Below, in pieces: positions 17,725-25,980 of a stretch of 64,000 nucleotides of DNA. Origin of the DNA: a bacterium (GTDB lineage: Bacteria > SZUA-79 > Acidulodesulfobacterales > Acidulodesulfobacteraceae); assembly GCA_021789605.1 (NCBI GenBank), contig JAJYJI010000001.1:62001-126000 (forward strand). Direction: 5' to 3'. Position numbers and translations under genes: made by a program. The first letter of the stretch is position 1. Each line of letters begins with the position of its first letter. A model generated the notes under the pieces. The model had not been told where the DNA came from, did not search any database, and saw nothing but the letters and a program-made list of their open reading frames with translations.

Positions 17725-19239
17725 ATGAAAACGGTCCTGGTTATAGACGACGAAGAAAGCATAAGAAAATCCCTTTCGGGGATACTGAAGGACGAGGGAT
17801 ATAACGTCCTGACCGAAGGAAGCGGCAAAGCCGGAATTAAGGCTTTTACCGAAAAATCCCCCAACGCGGTTCTTTTGGACGTTTGGCTGCCGGACGGAGA
17901 CGGAGCAGGCGTGCTTGAAGAAATGGTAAAAATAGACAAGAAAATTCCTGTCATAATGATATCTGGGCATTCCGATATAGATACCGCTATAAAAACGATA
18001 AAAATAGGGGCGTACGATTTTATAGAAAAACCCCTGTCTTTAGACAGAATAATCATAACGGTCGAAAATGCCGTTAAATTTAACAGCCTGAGCGAAAAGA
18101 AGACTATAATGGCTGCAAGCATTCCTAATCCGGGCGGACGGGGAGGTTTGGAACTTGTCGGAGAATCCGCCGCAATAAAGCATCTTAAGGAAAAGATACA
18201 GAAGGCCGCTCCCTCCGCGGCTCCAGCATTGATTGCCGGAGAAAACGGCACTGGAAAAGAGCTGGTTGCAATAGCGCTTCATTTAAACGGCTTAAGGAAC
18301 GAAGAGCCCTTTATCGCCATTAACTGCGCGGCCGTCCCGGAAGACCTCATAGAGAGCGAAATTTTCGGCTACGAAAAAGGGGCTTTTACCGGAGCCGCCG
18401 GCAGAAAAAGAGGAAAGTTCGAACTTGCGGACGGAGGAACTATTTTTCTGGATGAAATCGGCGATATGAGTTTAAGGATGCAGTCTAAAATTCTGAGGGT
18501 TTTACAGGAAGGCAGGTTTCAAAGAGTCGGCGGAGAATCCGACGTGGAAGCGGACGTCAGGGTTATCGCGGCTACCAATAAAGACCTTGAAGCCGAAATA
18601 TCGGGGGGAAGGTTCAGAAGGGATTTATTTTACAGGCTTAACGTTATTCCGTTTTTCATTCCGCCTTTAAGGGAAAGAAGAGAAGATATACCGCCGCTGA
18701 TTAATTATTTTATTAAGATTTTCTGCGGTAATGCCGCAAGGCTTGAAATAGACGAGCCTGCCATGGACGTTTTAAAAAACTACGGCTGGCCCGGAAACGT
18801 CAGGGAATTGAAAAACATTATAGAAAGATTTTCTATCCTGAATTTGCACAATAAAATAACAGCTCAAGACGTTATCGGCGAATTAAAAATTAAATATCCG
18901 GCGGAAGCGCAAAACAATGGCGCGGGCGAAGCGGGCGGCGTTGCCGGTTCGGATATAATCGTTGCGAGCCCCGATAAAGTCGTTGCCGACGAAGCGAAGC
19001 AATCTCCGGCAGACGATTCGCCCCCGCAAAATATATTAAGCCCGAAAAACGTTAACGATTCCGAAAGATTTATGTCCGCAGGTTCTTTTAAACAGGCAAA
19101 AGAAGAATTTGAAAGAGCGTATCTTATCCGCAAATTAAGAGAAAACGACGGCAATATAACAAAGACCGCCCGGATTCTCGGCATGAGCCGCCGCAACCTG
19201 CAAAAAAGAATATCGTCGCTTAACATAATTTTTAATTAA
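17725..19239 (+). CDS. ntrX: NtrX-like sigma-54-dependent response regulator
   Basis: Activator of sigma-54 promoters, 504 residues. Receiver domain at 1-120 with phospho-acceptor Asp in VLLDVWLPDGDG and Lys in FIEKPLS; AAA+ domain (~140-375) with Walker A GENGTGKE, GAFTGA (the loop that touches sigma-54), Walker B-like GGTIFLDEIGD and the R-finger region RRDLFYRLNVIPF; then a ~90-residue low-complexity linker and a C-terminal Fis-type HTH (NITKTARILGMSRRNLQKRI). All parts look functional. It is paired with the NtrY-like kinase and lies directly upstream of a strong sigma-54 promoter. The linker before the HTH is longer than usual. Confidence 0.9.
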   Translation: MKTVLVIDDEESIRKSLSGILKDEGYNVLTEGSGKAGIKAFTEKSPNAVLLDVWLPDGDGAGVLEEMVKIDKKIPVIMISGHSDIDTAIKTIKIGAYDFIEKPLSLDRIIITVENAVKFNSLSEKKTIMAASIPNPGGRGGLELVGESAAIKHLKEKIQKAAPSAAPALIAGENGTGKELVAIALHLNGLRNEEPFIAINCAAVPEDLIESEIFGYEKGAFTGAAGRKRGKFELADGGTIFLDEIGDMSLRMQSKILRVLQEGRFQRVGGESDVEADVRVIAATNKDLEAEISGGRFRRDLFYRLNVIPFFIPPLRERREDIPPLINYFIKIFCGNAARLEIDEPAMDVLKNYGWPGNVRELKNIIERFSILNLHNKITAQDVIGELKIKYPAEAQNNGAGEAGGVAGSDIIVASPDKVVADEAKQSPADDSPPQNILSPKNVNDSERFMSAGSFKQAKEEFERAYLIRKLRENDGNITKTARILGMSRRNLQKRISSLNIIFN

Positions 19240-19463
19240 AAGTATTCTTCCCTTACGGATATTTCAAATGCCGGCACAGATTCCACATATCCTCAAAGTT
19301 TTGCCTAAATATTAATCAATAAACTGTCCCGGTTCAAAACTGCCTAAATTTATAACACATTAACGTCCCTATTTCTATGCGCTATTCCCCCTTAAAAGGC
19401 GTCTGATTTATTTATCTGCTCACTTTCATAAGGATTTTAGCTTTTTATAATTCCTAAAAATAA

Positions 19464-19480
19464 TTGGCACGGCTTTTGCT
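19464..19480 (+). promoter_or_regulatory. Sigma-54 (-24/-12) promoter upstream of porin gene
   Basis: TTGGCACGGCTTTTGCT matches the sigma-54 consensus with GG at 19466-19467 and GC at 19478-19479, exactly ten bases apart. It sits about 50 bases before the porin start codon and follows the NtrX-like activator gene. A 9-bp direct repeat TGCCTAAAT occurs at 19302-19310 and 19341-19349, some 115-160 bases upstream, where an enhancer site could lie. Confidence 0.85.
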
Positions 19481-19530
19481 ATATAACAAATTAAATAATT
19501 TTAATGCATATTTTTAAATAAGGAGGGGCT

Positions 19531-20985
19531 ATGAAATTTAACAAATTATTTTCGGGCGCTATGCTTTTTGCGGCGTTTCTATTTTTATCCATGACGGCGG
19601 TCCGGAAAGATGCTTGTGCAGCAAATGCGGCTTCCGGCACGGATAGCGGAAAAATCGAAAGCGGAACCGATGCAAACATCAAAAAAATAGAGAAAAAATT
19701 AGACAAGGCGTTGAGCGAGATGCAGGCTATCAAAAAAGCAAATAAGGCGCAAAGCCCGGAAAATTATTTTTCCAATATACAACTGTTGGGGACTTTGGCA
19801 GGCTCTTACACGTATAACCTTGCAAAACCGGAGGCGGTAAACGCGCCGTCTTCTTTCGAGGGCAACGGCAACTACGGAGACAACTGGCAGACGGACGGGT
19901 TTGCGGTAAATAATGCCGACATAACCCTGAGGCGTTCCCCGGGGACTTCCTCAAATCCTTACGGCGTGGGTTTTCATATATCGCTCGACTTCGGGCAGAA
20001 TATCCAGTTCTATAAGGCTTATTACGGAAATACGTCTTATTTTACGACGCCTTTTCAGGACAGGACGCCTTACGACATAAGGAAAGCATATATAAATATT
20101 AATCTGCCGGTAGGAAGCGGGCTCGATATCCATATCGGGAAGGAAGGCGAACTTCTGGGGTTCGAGTCGTTTAATCCTATAAGAAACTGGAACGATACGT
20201 ATTCGCTTCTCGATGCCGTGGAACCGGCAACTTTGACCGGCGTGTTCTTGACATATAACTTTATTCCGGCTCTGACCTCGACACTCGGAATAGCAAATAC
20301 CGTCAACTCTGCCGTTCCCATAGACAACCTGCCGGTTATCGAGCTTAACGAAAGTTATGCGGCTACGGGCATGCTGACTTTTAACGGGGGATTCATCTAC
20401 GGGGAAAACAGCTATCTGGTAGGAAACGGCACGGGCGGAAGCACAAGCGGACAGCTTTACGAAGATAACCTGAATAAAAGTTTTTACGGCTATATCGACG
20501 GCGTGTTCAGCCCGACTGCAGACTGGTCTTTCGTCGCCGATTACGAGCTTGGGCTCGGCGGCGGAATAAACAATTCCGTATTAAGCGAAAACGGTATAGC
20601 GGCGGGTTCTTATTCGGGTTATCCCGCTTTAGTTCAGACTTCAAACGATACATACGACAAATCCCGTTTTTACGGCATAGCCGGCTATATTCACCACCAG
20701 CATAATTACGGTTTCGGACAGCTGGCGGAAACTTTAAGGGAAACGGCCGCATACGACCAGAACGGCATGTGGGAGATGACGAGCGTTCCGGGAACCGGCT
20801 ATACTTACATAGATTCAACGCTTACGTTTGCGTATCAGCCCTCTTTTAAAAATTTTAAAGACGTGCAGTTCAGGTTCGAGCTGGAGCATCAGGGGTCTAA
20901 CCATAACGTCTATTTAGATTCCAACGGTTTGCAGGCTCATTCACAGCAGAATACTATAAATTTAATGGTTTTATACAGTTTTTAA
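19531..20985 (+). CDS. Outer-membrane beta-barrel porin, OmpL-like (BBP2 family)
   Basis: Predicted outer-membrane channel of 484 residues. It has a signal peptide (about 1-31, ending ...DACA), a short coiled-coil-like helix rich in Lys/Glu (about 48-72), then an aromatic-rich barrel whose strands (LGTLAGSYTYNL, GFHISLDFGQNIQFY, YDIRKAYININLPVGSGLDIHIGKEG) match the putative beta-barrel porin-2 family. The C terminus ends in phenylalanine (MVLYSF), as expected for BAM substrates. AGGAGG precedes the ATG. It is under the sigma-54 promoter just upstream and precedes PII and Amt, so a role in uptake of small nitrogen compounds is a reasonable inference, not shown. Confidence 0.82.
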   Translation: MKFNKLFSGAMLFAAFLFLSMTAVRKDACAANAASGTDSGKIESGTDANIKKIEKKLDKALSEMQAIKKANKAQSPENYFSNIQLLGTLAGSYTYNLAKPEAVNAPSSFEGNGNYGDNWQTDGFAVNNADITLRRSPGTSSNPYGVGFHISLDFGQNIQFYKAYYGNTSYFTTPFQDRTPYDIRKAYININLPVGSGLDIHIGKEGELLGFESFNPIRNWNDTYSLLDAVEPATLTGVFLTYNFIPALTSTLGIANTVNSAVPIDNLPVIELNESYAATGMLTFNGGFIYGENSYLVGNGTGGSTSGQLYEDNLNKSFYGYIDGVFSPTADWSFVADYELGLGGGINNSVLSENGIAAGSYSGYPALVQTSNDTYDKSRFYGIAGYIHHQHNYGFGQLAETLRETAAYDQNGMWEMTSVPGTGYTYIDSTLTFAYQPSFKNFKDVQFRFELEHQGSNHNVYLDSNGLQAHSQQNTINLMVLYSF

Positions 20986-21017
20986 CGGCAATATTGCAAC
21001 CGCCCCGTCAGGCTGAC

Positions 21018-21308
21018 GCCTGACACCCCTCCTTAAAAGGAGGGGAGCTTTATAACGCTTGACGCAAGTATACTGCCGTTAGGCCTGACGCCCCTCCTTT
21101 TAAGGAGGGGAGCTTTATAACGCTTTACGCAAGTATGCTGCCGTTAGGGCTGACGCCCTCCTTTTAAGGAGGGGAGCTTTATAACGCTTGACGCAAGTAT
21201 ACTGCCGTTAGGCCTGACGCCCTCCTTTTAAGGAGGGGAGATTTATAACGCTTGACGCAAGTATACTGCCGTTAGGGCTGACGCCCTCCTTTTAAGGAGG
21301 GGAGATTT
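21018..21308 (+). repeat. Tandem array of 64-bp units, each with a perfect hairpin
   Basis: About four and a half direct copies of a 64-bp unit (65 bp for the first step) fill the gap between the porin and PII genes. Each unit contains a perfect 8-9 bp stem, CCCTCCTT-loop-AAGGAGGG, at 21026-21045, 21091-21110, 21156-21173, 21220-21237 and 21284-21301, followed by GCTTTATAACGC or a variant. The right arm, AAGGAGG, is an anti-Shine-Dalgarno complement. Copies differ at a few bases, mostly outside the stems. Each hairpin is followed by only a short T-containing stretch, so classical termination is uncertain. Confidence 0.95.
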
Positions 21309-21342
21309 AAAAGGTGAATTTAATTATATTAACGTAATTTAA

Positions 21343-21699
<357 letters not shown>

Positions 21700-21748
21700 T
21701 TTTTATTAAAATAAATATTAAATTTAGTAAGGAGGAGCGGGAAAAATT

Positions 21749-23116
21749 ATGAATCTTAACATGATTAAATTTGCTAAAAATTTTAAAATACCTTTATCCG
21801 CCGCGGTATGGTCTTTGTTCGCGGGCATGTCTTTGGTCCTGTTTTCATGGACTGGCCCAGCCTTTGCCGACGCCGCCAAAGTTCCGGCGTTTGACTCCGG
21901 AAATATCGCGTGGGTATTGGCTTCATCGGCTCTCGTGCTGATTATGACCCCGGCTCTCGGGTTTTTTTACGGCGGCATGGTGAGAAGAAAAAACGTTTTG
22001 AATACGATATCCCTTAGTTTTATAACTATCGCCACCGTCAGCGTCATATGGATTTTATGGGGCTACTCGTTGGCTTTCGGCCCCGATTCTTTCGGCGGAT
22101 TAATAGGCGGCTTCAAATATATAGGCCTTTTGGCCATGAAAGAAACGCAGCATTCGAGATACGACGGGACTATACCCTCTTACGTCTATGTAATGTTTCA
22201 GCTTATGTTTGCAATAATAACCGTCGCATTGATTAGCGGTTCGCTCGTTGAAAGAATAAAATTTTCTTCGTGGGTAGTGTTTACCGTAATATGGCTAACT
22301 ATCGTTTATGCGCCGGTAGCCCAGTGGGTCTGGGGCGTAGGCGGAATGTTCAATAAGATGGGCGCGCTCGATTTTGCGGGCGGAACCGTAGTCCATATAG
22401 ACGCCGGCGTCGCGGGCCTTGCCGGAGCCTTAGTCCTGGGAAAAAGAAAGGGGTTTATGAAGGAAAATATCGTTCAGCCGAACCAGCTCGGCTATACGAT
22501 TTTAGGCGCGGCCCTCTTGTGGTTCGGGTGGTTCGGATTTAACGCGGGAAGCGCCTTAGAGGCTAATCCGCTTGCCACTTCGGCGTTTTTGGTAACCAAC
22601 ACGGCGACCGCGGCGGCGGCTATAGGCTGGATGATAGCGGAGTGGATACGCAGCGGAAAACCGACGACGCTGGGCATGGTATCCGGTGCGGTTGCAGGAC
22701 TCGTAGCGATAACCCCGGCATCCGGTTTCGTCAATCCGACCGGTTCCCTAATAATAGGTTTTATCGCAGGTATCCTCTGTTATTCCATGGTTGTTTTCGT
22801 TAAACCGAAATTGGGCGCCGACGATGCGCTCGACGTTTTCAGCGTTCACGGTGTGGGAGGAATATGGGGCGCTTTAGCGACCGGTTTGTTTGCCGACCCC
22901 CTTATTAACTCTGCGGGAAAAGGCTTGTTTTACGGCAATCCCGGTCAGATTTGGATTCAGTTTCTGACTATAATTACCGTAGCGGCTTATTCATTTACGA
23001 TGAGTTATATTATCTTTAAGGCGATAGATAAAGTTATGGGTTTAAGGGTGGATAAAGAATCGGAGTCTATCGGCCTCGATATTACCCAGCACGACGAAGC
23101 CGGCTACAATTTCTAA
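21749..23116 (+). CDS. amt: Ammonium transporter
   Basis: Inner-membrane ammonium channel, 455 residues, with a cleavable or anchor signal segment (about 18-41) then eleven predicted helices. The twin-histidine pore is visible: first His in GTVVHIDAGVAGLAGAL and second in SVHGVGGIWGAL. ALGFFYGGMVRRKN and WFGFNAGSALE are also hallmark Amt segments. It follows the PII gene, the standard glnK-amtB pairing in which unmodified PII blocks the channel. A ribosome site AAGGAGG precedes it. Transcription could come from the sigma-54 promoter ahead of the porin. Confidence 0.97.
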   Translation: MNLNMIKFAKNFKIPLSAAVWSLFAGMSLVLFSWTGPAFADAAKVPAFDSGNIAWVLASSALVLIMTPALGFFYGGMVRRKNVLNTISLSFITIATVSVIWILWGYSLAFGPDSFGGLIGGFKYIGLLAMKETQHSRYDGTIPSYVYVMFQLMFAIITVALISGSLVERIKFSSWVVFTVIWLTIVYAPVAQWVWGVGGMFNKMGALDFAGGTVVHIDAGVAGLAGALVLGKRKGFMKENIVQPNQLGYTILGAALLWFGWFGFNAGSALEANPLATSAFLVTNTATAAAAIGWMIAEWIRSGKPTTLGMVSGAVAGLVAITPASGFVNPTGSLIIGFIAGILCYSMVVFVKPKLGADDALDVFSVHGVGGIWGALATGLFADPLINSAGKGLFYGNPGQIWIQFLTIITVAAYSFTMSYIIFKAIDKVMGLRVDKESESIGLDITQHDEAGYNF

Positions 23117-23165
23117 AACGCCCCGCCGCAGAAAGCAAAAAAATAAAAATCCGGTTCCCGCATTT

Positions 23166-23450
23166 TTGCTCGAACCGGATTTAAATTCGATTTTCACGCA
23201 GATGCATACCGTTCCGGATATAGTAAACGGCAAAATAATCGGATTTAAAGTCTTAACCGTAGTTCCGACCGGTATTTTTGCATATATGGGATTACGGCCC
23301 GGCGACGCAATAAAGTCTATAAACGGAACGCCTCTTTCCAGCCCGCAGGAAGCCGTAAATTTATTATCCGGCCTTATGAACGAAAACAACGTGTCTATTG
23401 ATTTAACGCAAGGCGCTCAGAATATAACCATGAACTACAGGATAGAATAA
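23166..23450 (+). pseudogene. GspC-like PDZ-domain remnant (type II secretion)
   Basis: An open frame without a convincing start (only TTG at 23166; the frame stays open upstream into the end of amt). The 94 residues match the C-terminal end of GspC of type II secretion: IFTQMHTVPDI, NGKIIGFKV, then the PDZ core GLRPGDAIKSINGTPLSSPQEA and a closing NITMNYRIE. The signal anchor and HR domain of GspC are missing. A normal gsp operon would continue with gspD; here a broken pseudopilin follows instead, so I read it as a deletion remnant. An expressed free PDZ domain cannot be excluded. Confidence 0.65.
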
Positions 23451-23465
23451 TGCGATTCGTATTAA

Positions 23466-23916
23466 TTCATACTTAATAGGATATATTTTTCTCAAAGTTT
23501 AAGAAAAGAGCGTCTTTTCAATGAAGAAAAAAATGTACGGCGGCTTGCGGTTTACAAAGGTAATGTCAAAGGCGTTTCTATCAGTGCTTCAGAGAGCGGT
23601 TTTACGCTCATAGAAGTCTTATAGCCTCGTGATACTCGGCATAGCCTTAATACCTCTTCTCGCCGCTCAGGCAAGGGCGGTAGGCGATTACGGTTACGCT
23701 AACAATACCGCCTATGAAACCGTTCTTGCCAAAAACATAATGTCGAAAGTTTTCTTGTTAAACGAAATATATATAATGAATAAACAGGAAAAAATACGCG
23801 GCGCAAAAGGCTATATGGTCAAAAAATCGATAAGCAAAACCTCCTACCCCGGCATTTATATAATAAAAATAACCGTTTTCAAAAAGCGGCATAGTTCAAA
23901 AAGGGCGTTACGCTAA
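23466..23916 (+). pseudogene. Frameshifted type II/IV pseudopilin (GspI-like) remnant
   Basis: The prepilin cleavage motif SGFTLIEVL is encoded at 23595-23621 and is immediately followed by TAG at 23622-23624. The rest of the pilin helix (LVILGIALIPLLAAQARA) continues in a different frame from about 23626, so a one-base shift breaks the gene between 23619 and 23628. The downstream part runs to the stop at 23914-23916; a further shift near 23905 would extend it. The hydrophobic helix with the Gly-Phe processing site fits GspI-type minor pseudopilins. It lies directly after the GspC remnant. Confidence 0.7.
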
Positions 23917-24044
23917 AATCCCTTGCGCAGTATATTTTTTGGCTAAAAATCATAAAATCACGCCTTAAAATTAATTTAACCTCGAAAAAAACCAGAGACG
24001 TTTAACATATACTATAATTAAAATTTTAAGTTAAAAAAAATTTC

Positions 24045-24073
24045 TTGACATTTATTAGGGGGGGATGTTTAAT
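24045..24073 (+). promoter_or_regulatory. Candidate promoter with a G7 run in its spacer
   Basis: TTGACA (24045-24050), 17 bases, TTTAAT (24068-24073), ahead of the lipoprotein gene at 24127. The spacer contains seven consecutive G (24058-24064). Changes in the run length would alter the -35/-10 spacing. A second TATAAT at 24077-24082 is 26 bases from the -35 and too far to pair with it. Confidence 0.45.
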
Positions 24074-24126
24074 ATGTATAATTTTATATTAATATTTTAA
24101 CTTTTAATTTCTTTAAGGAGGAGATT

Positions 24127-25086
24127 ATGGAGTTTAATGAAAAGTTCTTCAAAAAATCCCGTAAGTTTTATCTTTTAATCCTGTTACTGTTAATTTTTAC
24201 CGTTCCGGCAGTATTATCCGGGTGCGGTAGCGGAAGCGGGGGCGGGGGCGGCAGTATTCCAAGCGGAGGCGGCAGTGATCTCAGTTCTTTTGGTGTAGCA
24301 GGATACGGTGGCACAACTCAATTAACAAGTGGAAACGTTGCTGCATATGAATATAATAGCGGCACAAGCACGCAAATAGGCACTTGTTCTTTTACATCTG
24401 CTGGCGGATGTACTGTTTATTTTAATTGGGATGGAAACACAACCGGCAGCTATTATGCCGTTATTACAAATGCAAATGGAAACCCAGATGCCACATTGAT
24501 TGGCGCAGCGGTTCCAGCCGGCACATATTCACCTACCCTGGGCACTTTTATAACACTAGGCGGCGATGTTGATGAAACAACTACGGTTATTGCGGCACAG
24601 CTTTTAGCTAGTTTTGGCGGTAATTTTACAAGTACTAACGAGTTAAGCAGCTATAACAGTTCAATTTTCGGTGCCATTCAATCGTTTAATCTAACTAATT
24701 ATACTTCCGATAGTAACTATTTAGCTACAACTAGTTTGACTCAGCAAGAAATAAATACTATTTATTATGTTTCTGATGCTCTGGCATTATGTATTCAGAG
24801 TAACAGTTCAAGCAGCAGTCAATGTTCTGCTTTATTTAATGACGCCGCTAACGGCTCAGGCGTTGCTGCTACTAATACCGCTCAAGCAGCTATGAATCTA
24901 GTTGACGATATCGAATCTACTTCAGGATATAATCCGCTTTTAAATCTTCCTAATGCTTCGACTAACCTTAATAGTATATTAAATTTTGTAAATGCTAATC
25001 CTACATCTTCGCTTCCTTATGAATTTACAGGTTCTAATCAATTAACAAGTTCCACTTCACTCAATTTTGGCGATTTTATGTTATAA
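24127..25086 (+). CDS. Hypothetical Ser/Thr/Asn-rich lipoprotein
   Basis: I do not recognise this 319-residue protein. It has a basic N region, a hydrophobic stretch (about 14-29) and a lipobox LSGC with Cys33, then a Gly/Ser-rich linker (about 34-50). The mature part is rich in Ser, Thr, Asn and Gly with few charges, and begins with a beta-rich segment (AAYEYNSG, CSFTSAGGCTVYFNWDG with paired cysteines) that could be a small beta-sandwich; the remainder is more helical. GGAGGAG precedes the start. Codons end in A or T more often (gca, aca, aat, tct) than in neighbours, which favour gcc, ggc and aac, suggesting a foreign or fast-evolving gene. Function unknown; surface location is likely. Confidence 0.75.
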   Translation: MEFNEKFFKKSRKFYLLILLLLIFTVPAVLSGCGSGSGGGGGSIPSGGGSDLSSFGVAGYGGTTQLTSGNVAAYEYNSGTSTQIGTCSFTSAGGCTVYFNWDGNTTGSYYAVITNANGNPDATLIGAAVPAGTYSPTLGTFITLGGDVDETTTVIAAQLLASFGGNFTSTNELSSYNSSIFGAIQSFNLTNYTSDSNYLATTSLTQQEINTIYYVSDALALCIQSNSSSSSQCSALFNDAANGSGVAATNTAQAAMNLVDDIESTSGYNPLLNLPNASTNLNSILNFVNANPTSSLPYEFTGSNQLTSSTSLNFGDFML

Positions 25087-25120
25087 TAAATTAATAAAAA
25101 TAAAGGTGTCAGATTTATTT

Positions 25121-25160
25121 ATTCTCTTACTCCCTCCTGCGTTTGTGGGAGTAAGAGAAT
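25121..25160 (+). terminator. 14-bp perfect hairpin between two lipoprotein genes
   Basis: ATTCTCTTACTCCC (25121-25134) pairs perfectly with 25147-25160 around a 12-base loop. It is 35 bases after the first lipoprotein gene and 55 before the next. A run of T occurs only about ten bases further on, so it may be a terminator or a processing/stability hairpin. Confidence 0.6.
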
Positions 25161-25214
25161 ATTATGAATTAATTTTTTAGAAAATAAAATAACATTTAAC
25201 TTTAAGAGGAGAAA

Positions 25215-25568
25215 ATGATGAGAAAAAGCAAAATGGCTATTTTATTAGTTTTTGCAGTAGTAGGTATTACAGCATTAAGTTTGTCAGGTTGCGCTTATAA
25301 TGTTTTCGGCACGTTAGCCCCTTCAAACGTTCCGGTTTCCCAGACAGGCTATAAAGCATTAGGTCCAACAAGCGGAGGTTCATGTACCGATATATTTATA
25401 GGTATTCCGTTAGGAGAATCGAGTATTAGAGCTGCCGTTAAACAAGCTATATCTAAGGTAAGCGGTGCAAATGCACTAGTAAATATAAGTGTAAGAGATA
25501 CAGTAACGAATTACTTTTTAGTTCAGACATATTGCGTTGAAGTTCAAGGCACGGCTATAAGAAAGTAA
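25215..25568 (+). CDS. Small hypothetical lipoprotein
   Basis: A 117-residue protein with a hydrophobic signal segment and lipobox LSGC (Cys26), so probably lipid-anchored. The mature part (about 27-117) contains two further cysteines (GGSCTDIF and QTYCVEV) that could form a disulfide, and the pattern IGIPLGESSIRAAVKQAI...ALVNISV, which resembles small TRL-like bacterial lipoproteins of unknown function. AGAGGAG precedes the ATG. It ends before a strong terminator. Its codon use is AT-biased like the preceding lipoprotein and unlike the core genes around it, so the two may have arrived together. Confidence 0.75.
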   Translation: MMRKSKMAILLVFAVVGITALSLSGCAYNVFGTLAPSNVPVSQTGYKALGPTSGGSCTDIFIGIPLGESSIRAAVKQAISKVSGANALVNISVRDTVTNYFLVQTYCVEVQGTAIRK

Positions 25569-25646
25569 ATAAAAAAATATGTCGGATTTATTCCACTCCG
25601 GCGGGCATAAAAGTTTCGCTTTCATAAGCGCCCGCCTCCGTATCTT

Positions 25647-25684
25647 ACTCCCGACCGTGTTTGACGCGGTCGGGAGTTTATTTT
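25647..25684 (+). terminator. Rho-independent terminator after lipoprotein gene
   Basis: ACTCCCGACCG (25647-25657) pairs with CGGTCGGGAGT (25667-25677) around a 9-base loop, followed by TTATTTT. An 11-bp GC-rich stem with a T-rich tail is a strong intrinsic terminator about 80 bases after the small lipoprotein gene. Confidence 0.88.
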
Positions 25685-25938
25685 AAATCGAAAATTTTAA
25701 AATATCTTAAATCACCGTTATAGACTACTTCAACATATAATAAGATACTGAATCCCCGCTTTAGCGGATATGACGCTCGTTAAATTGGAAAAAAAGGAAA
25801 ATGGGTTTATGTTCTACCAACATTATAATGTCCCTTGCCATTGTATCCTCCCCATAGAATAATTACAGGAGAATATTTTATAGCATTATCTTAAAGGTGA
25901 CATTTTTATTTTTGGCTTGACATATAGGGCTGCGCAGA
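25685..25938. other. Noncoding gap before thiE
   Basis: With the flanking terminator and promoter this gap spans 412 bases without a gene. I see no open frame, no TPP riboswitch (no CTGAGA and no matching downstream core), and no tRNA. A small GC hairpin sits near 25754-25770 (CCGC with GCGG). Confidence 0.55.
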
Positions 25939-25967
25939 TTGACAATTTAACCCTTAGATTATATAAT
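25939..25967 (+). promoter_or_regulatory. Consensus sigma-70 promoter placing thiE at the 5' end of the transcript
   Basis: TTGACA (25939-25944), exactly 17 bases, TATAAT (25962-25967): a perfect match to the housekeeping consensus. The start codon of thiE is at 25981, so transcription from the expected point (about 25973-25976) would leave a leader of only about 5-8 bases, and there is no Shine-Dalgarno sequence. Confidence 0.8.
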
Positions 25968-25980
25968 TATTCTTAATATA

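Noticed and set aside
20985..21100. Intrinsic terminator for the porin
   Set aside because: The first hairpins are perfect, but each lacks a proper T run and they recur as a tandem array, so termination is not the best single reading.
21018..21308. CRISPR array
   Set aside because: The 64-bp units are contiguous with no distinct spacers, and no cas genes are near; it is a tandem hairpin repeat.
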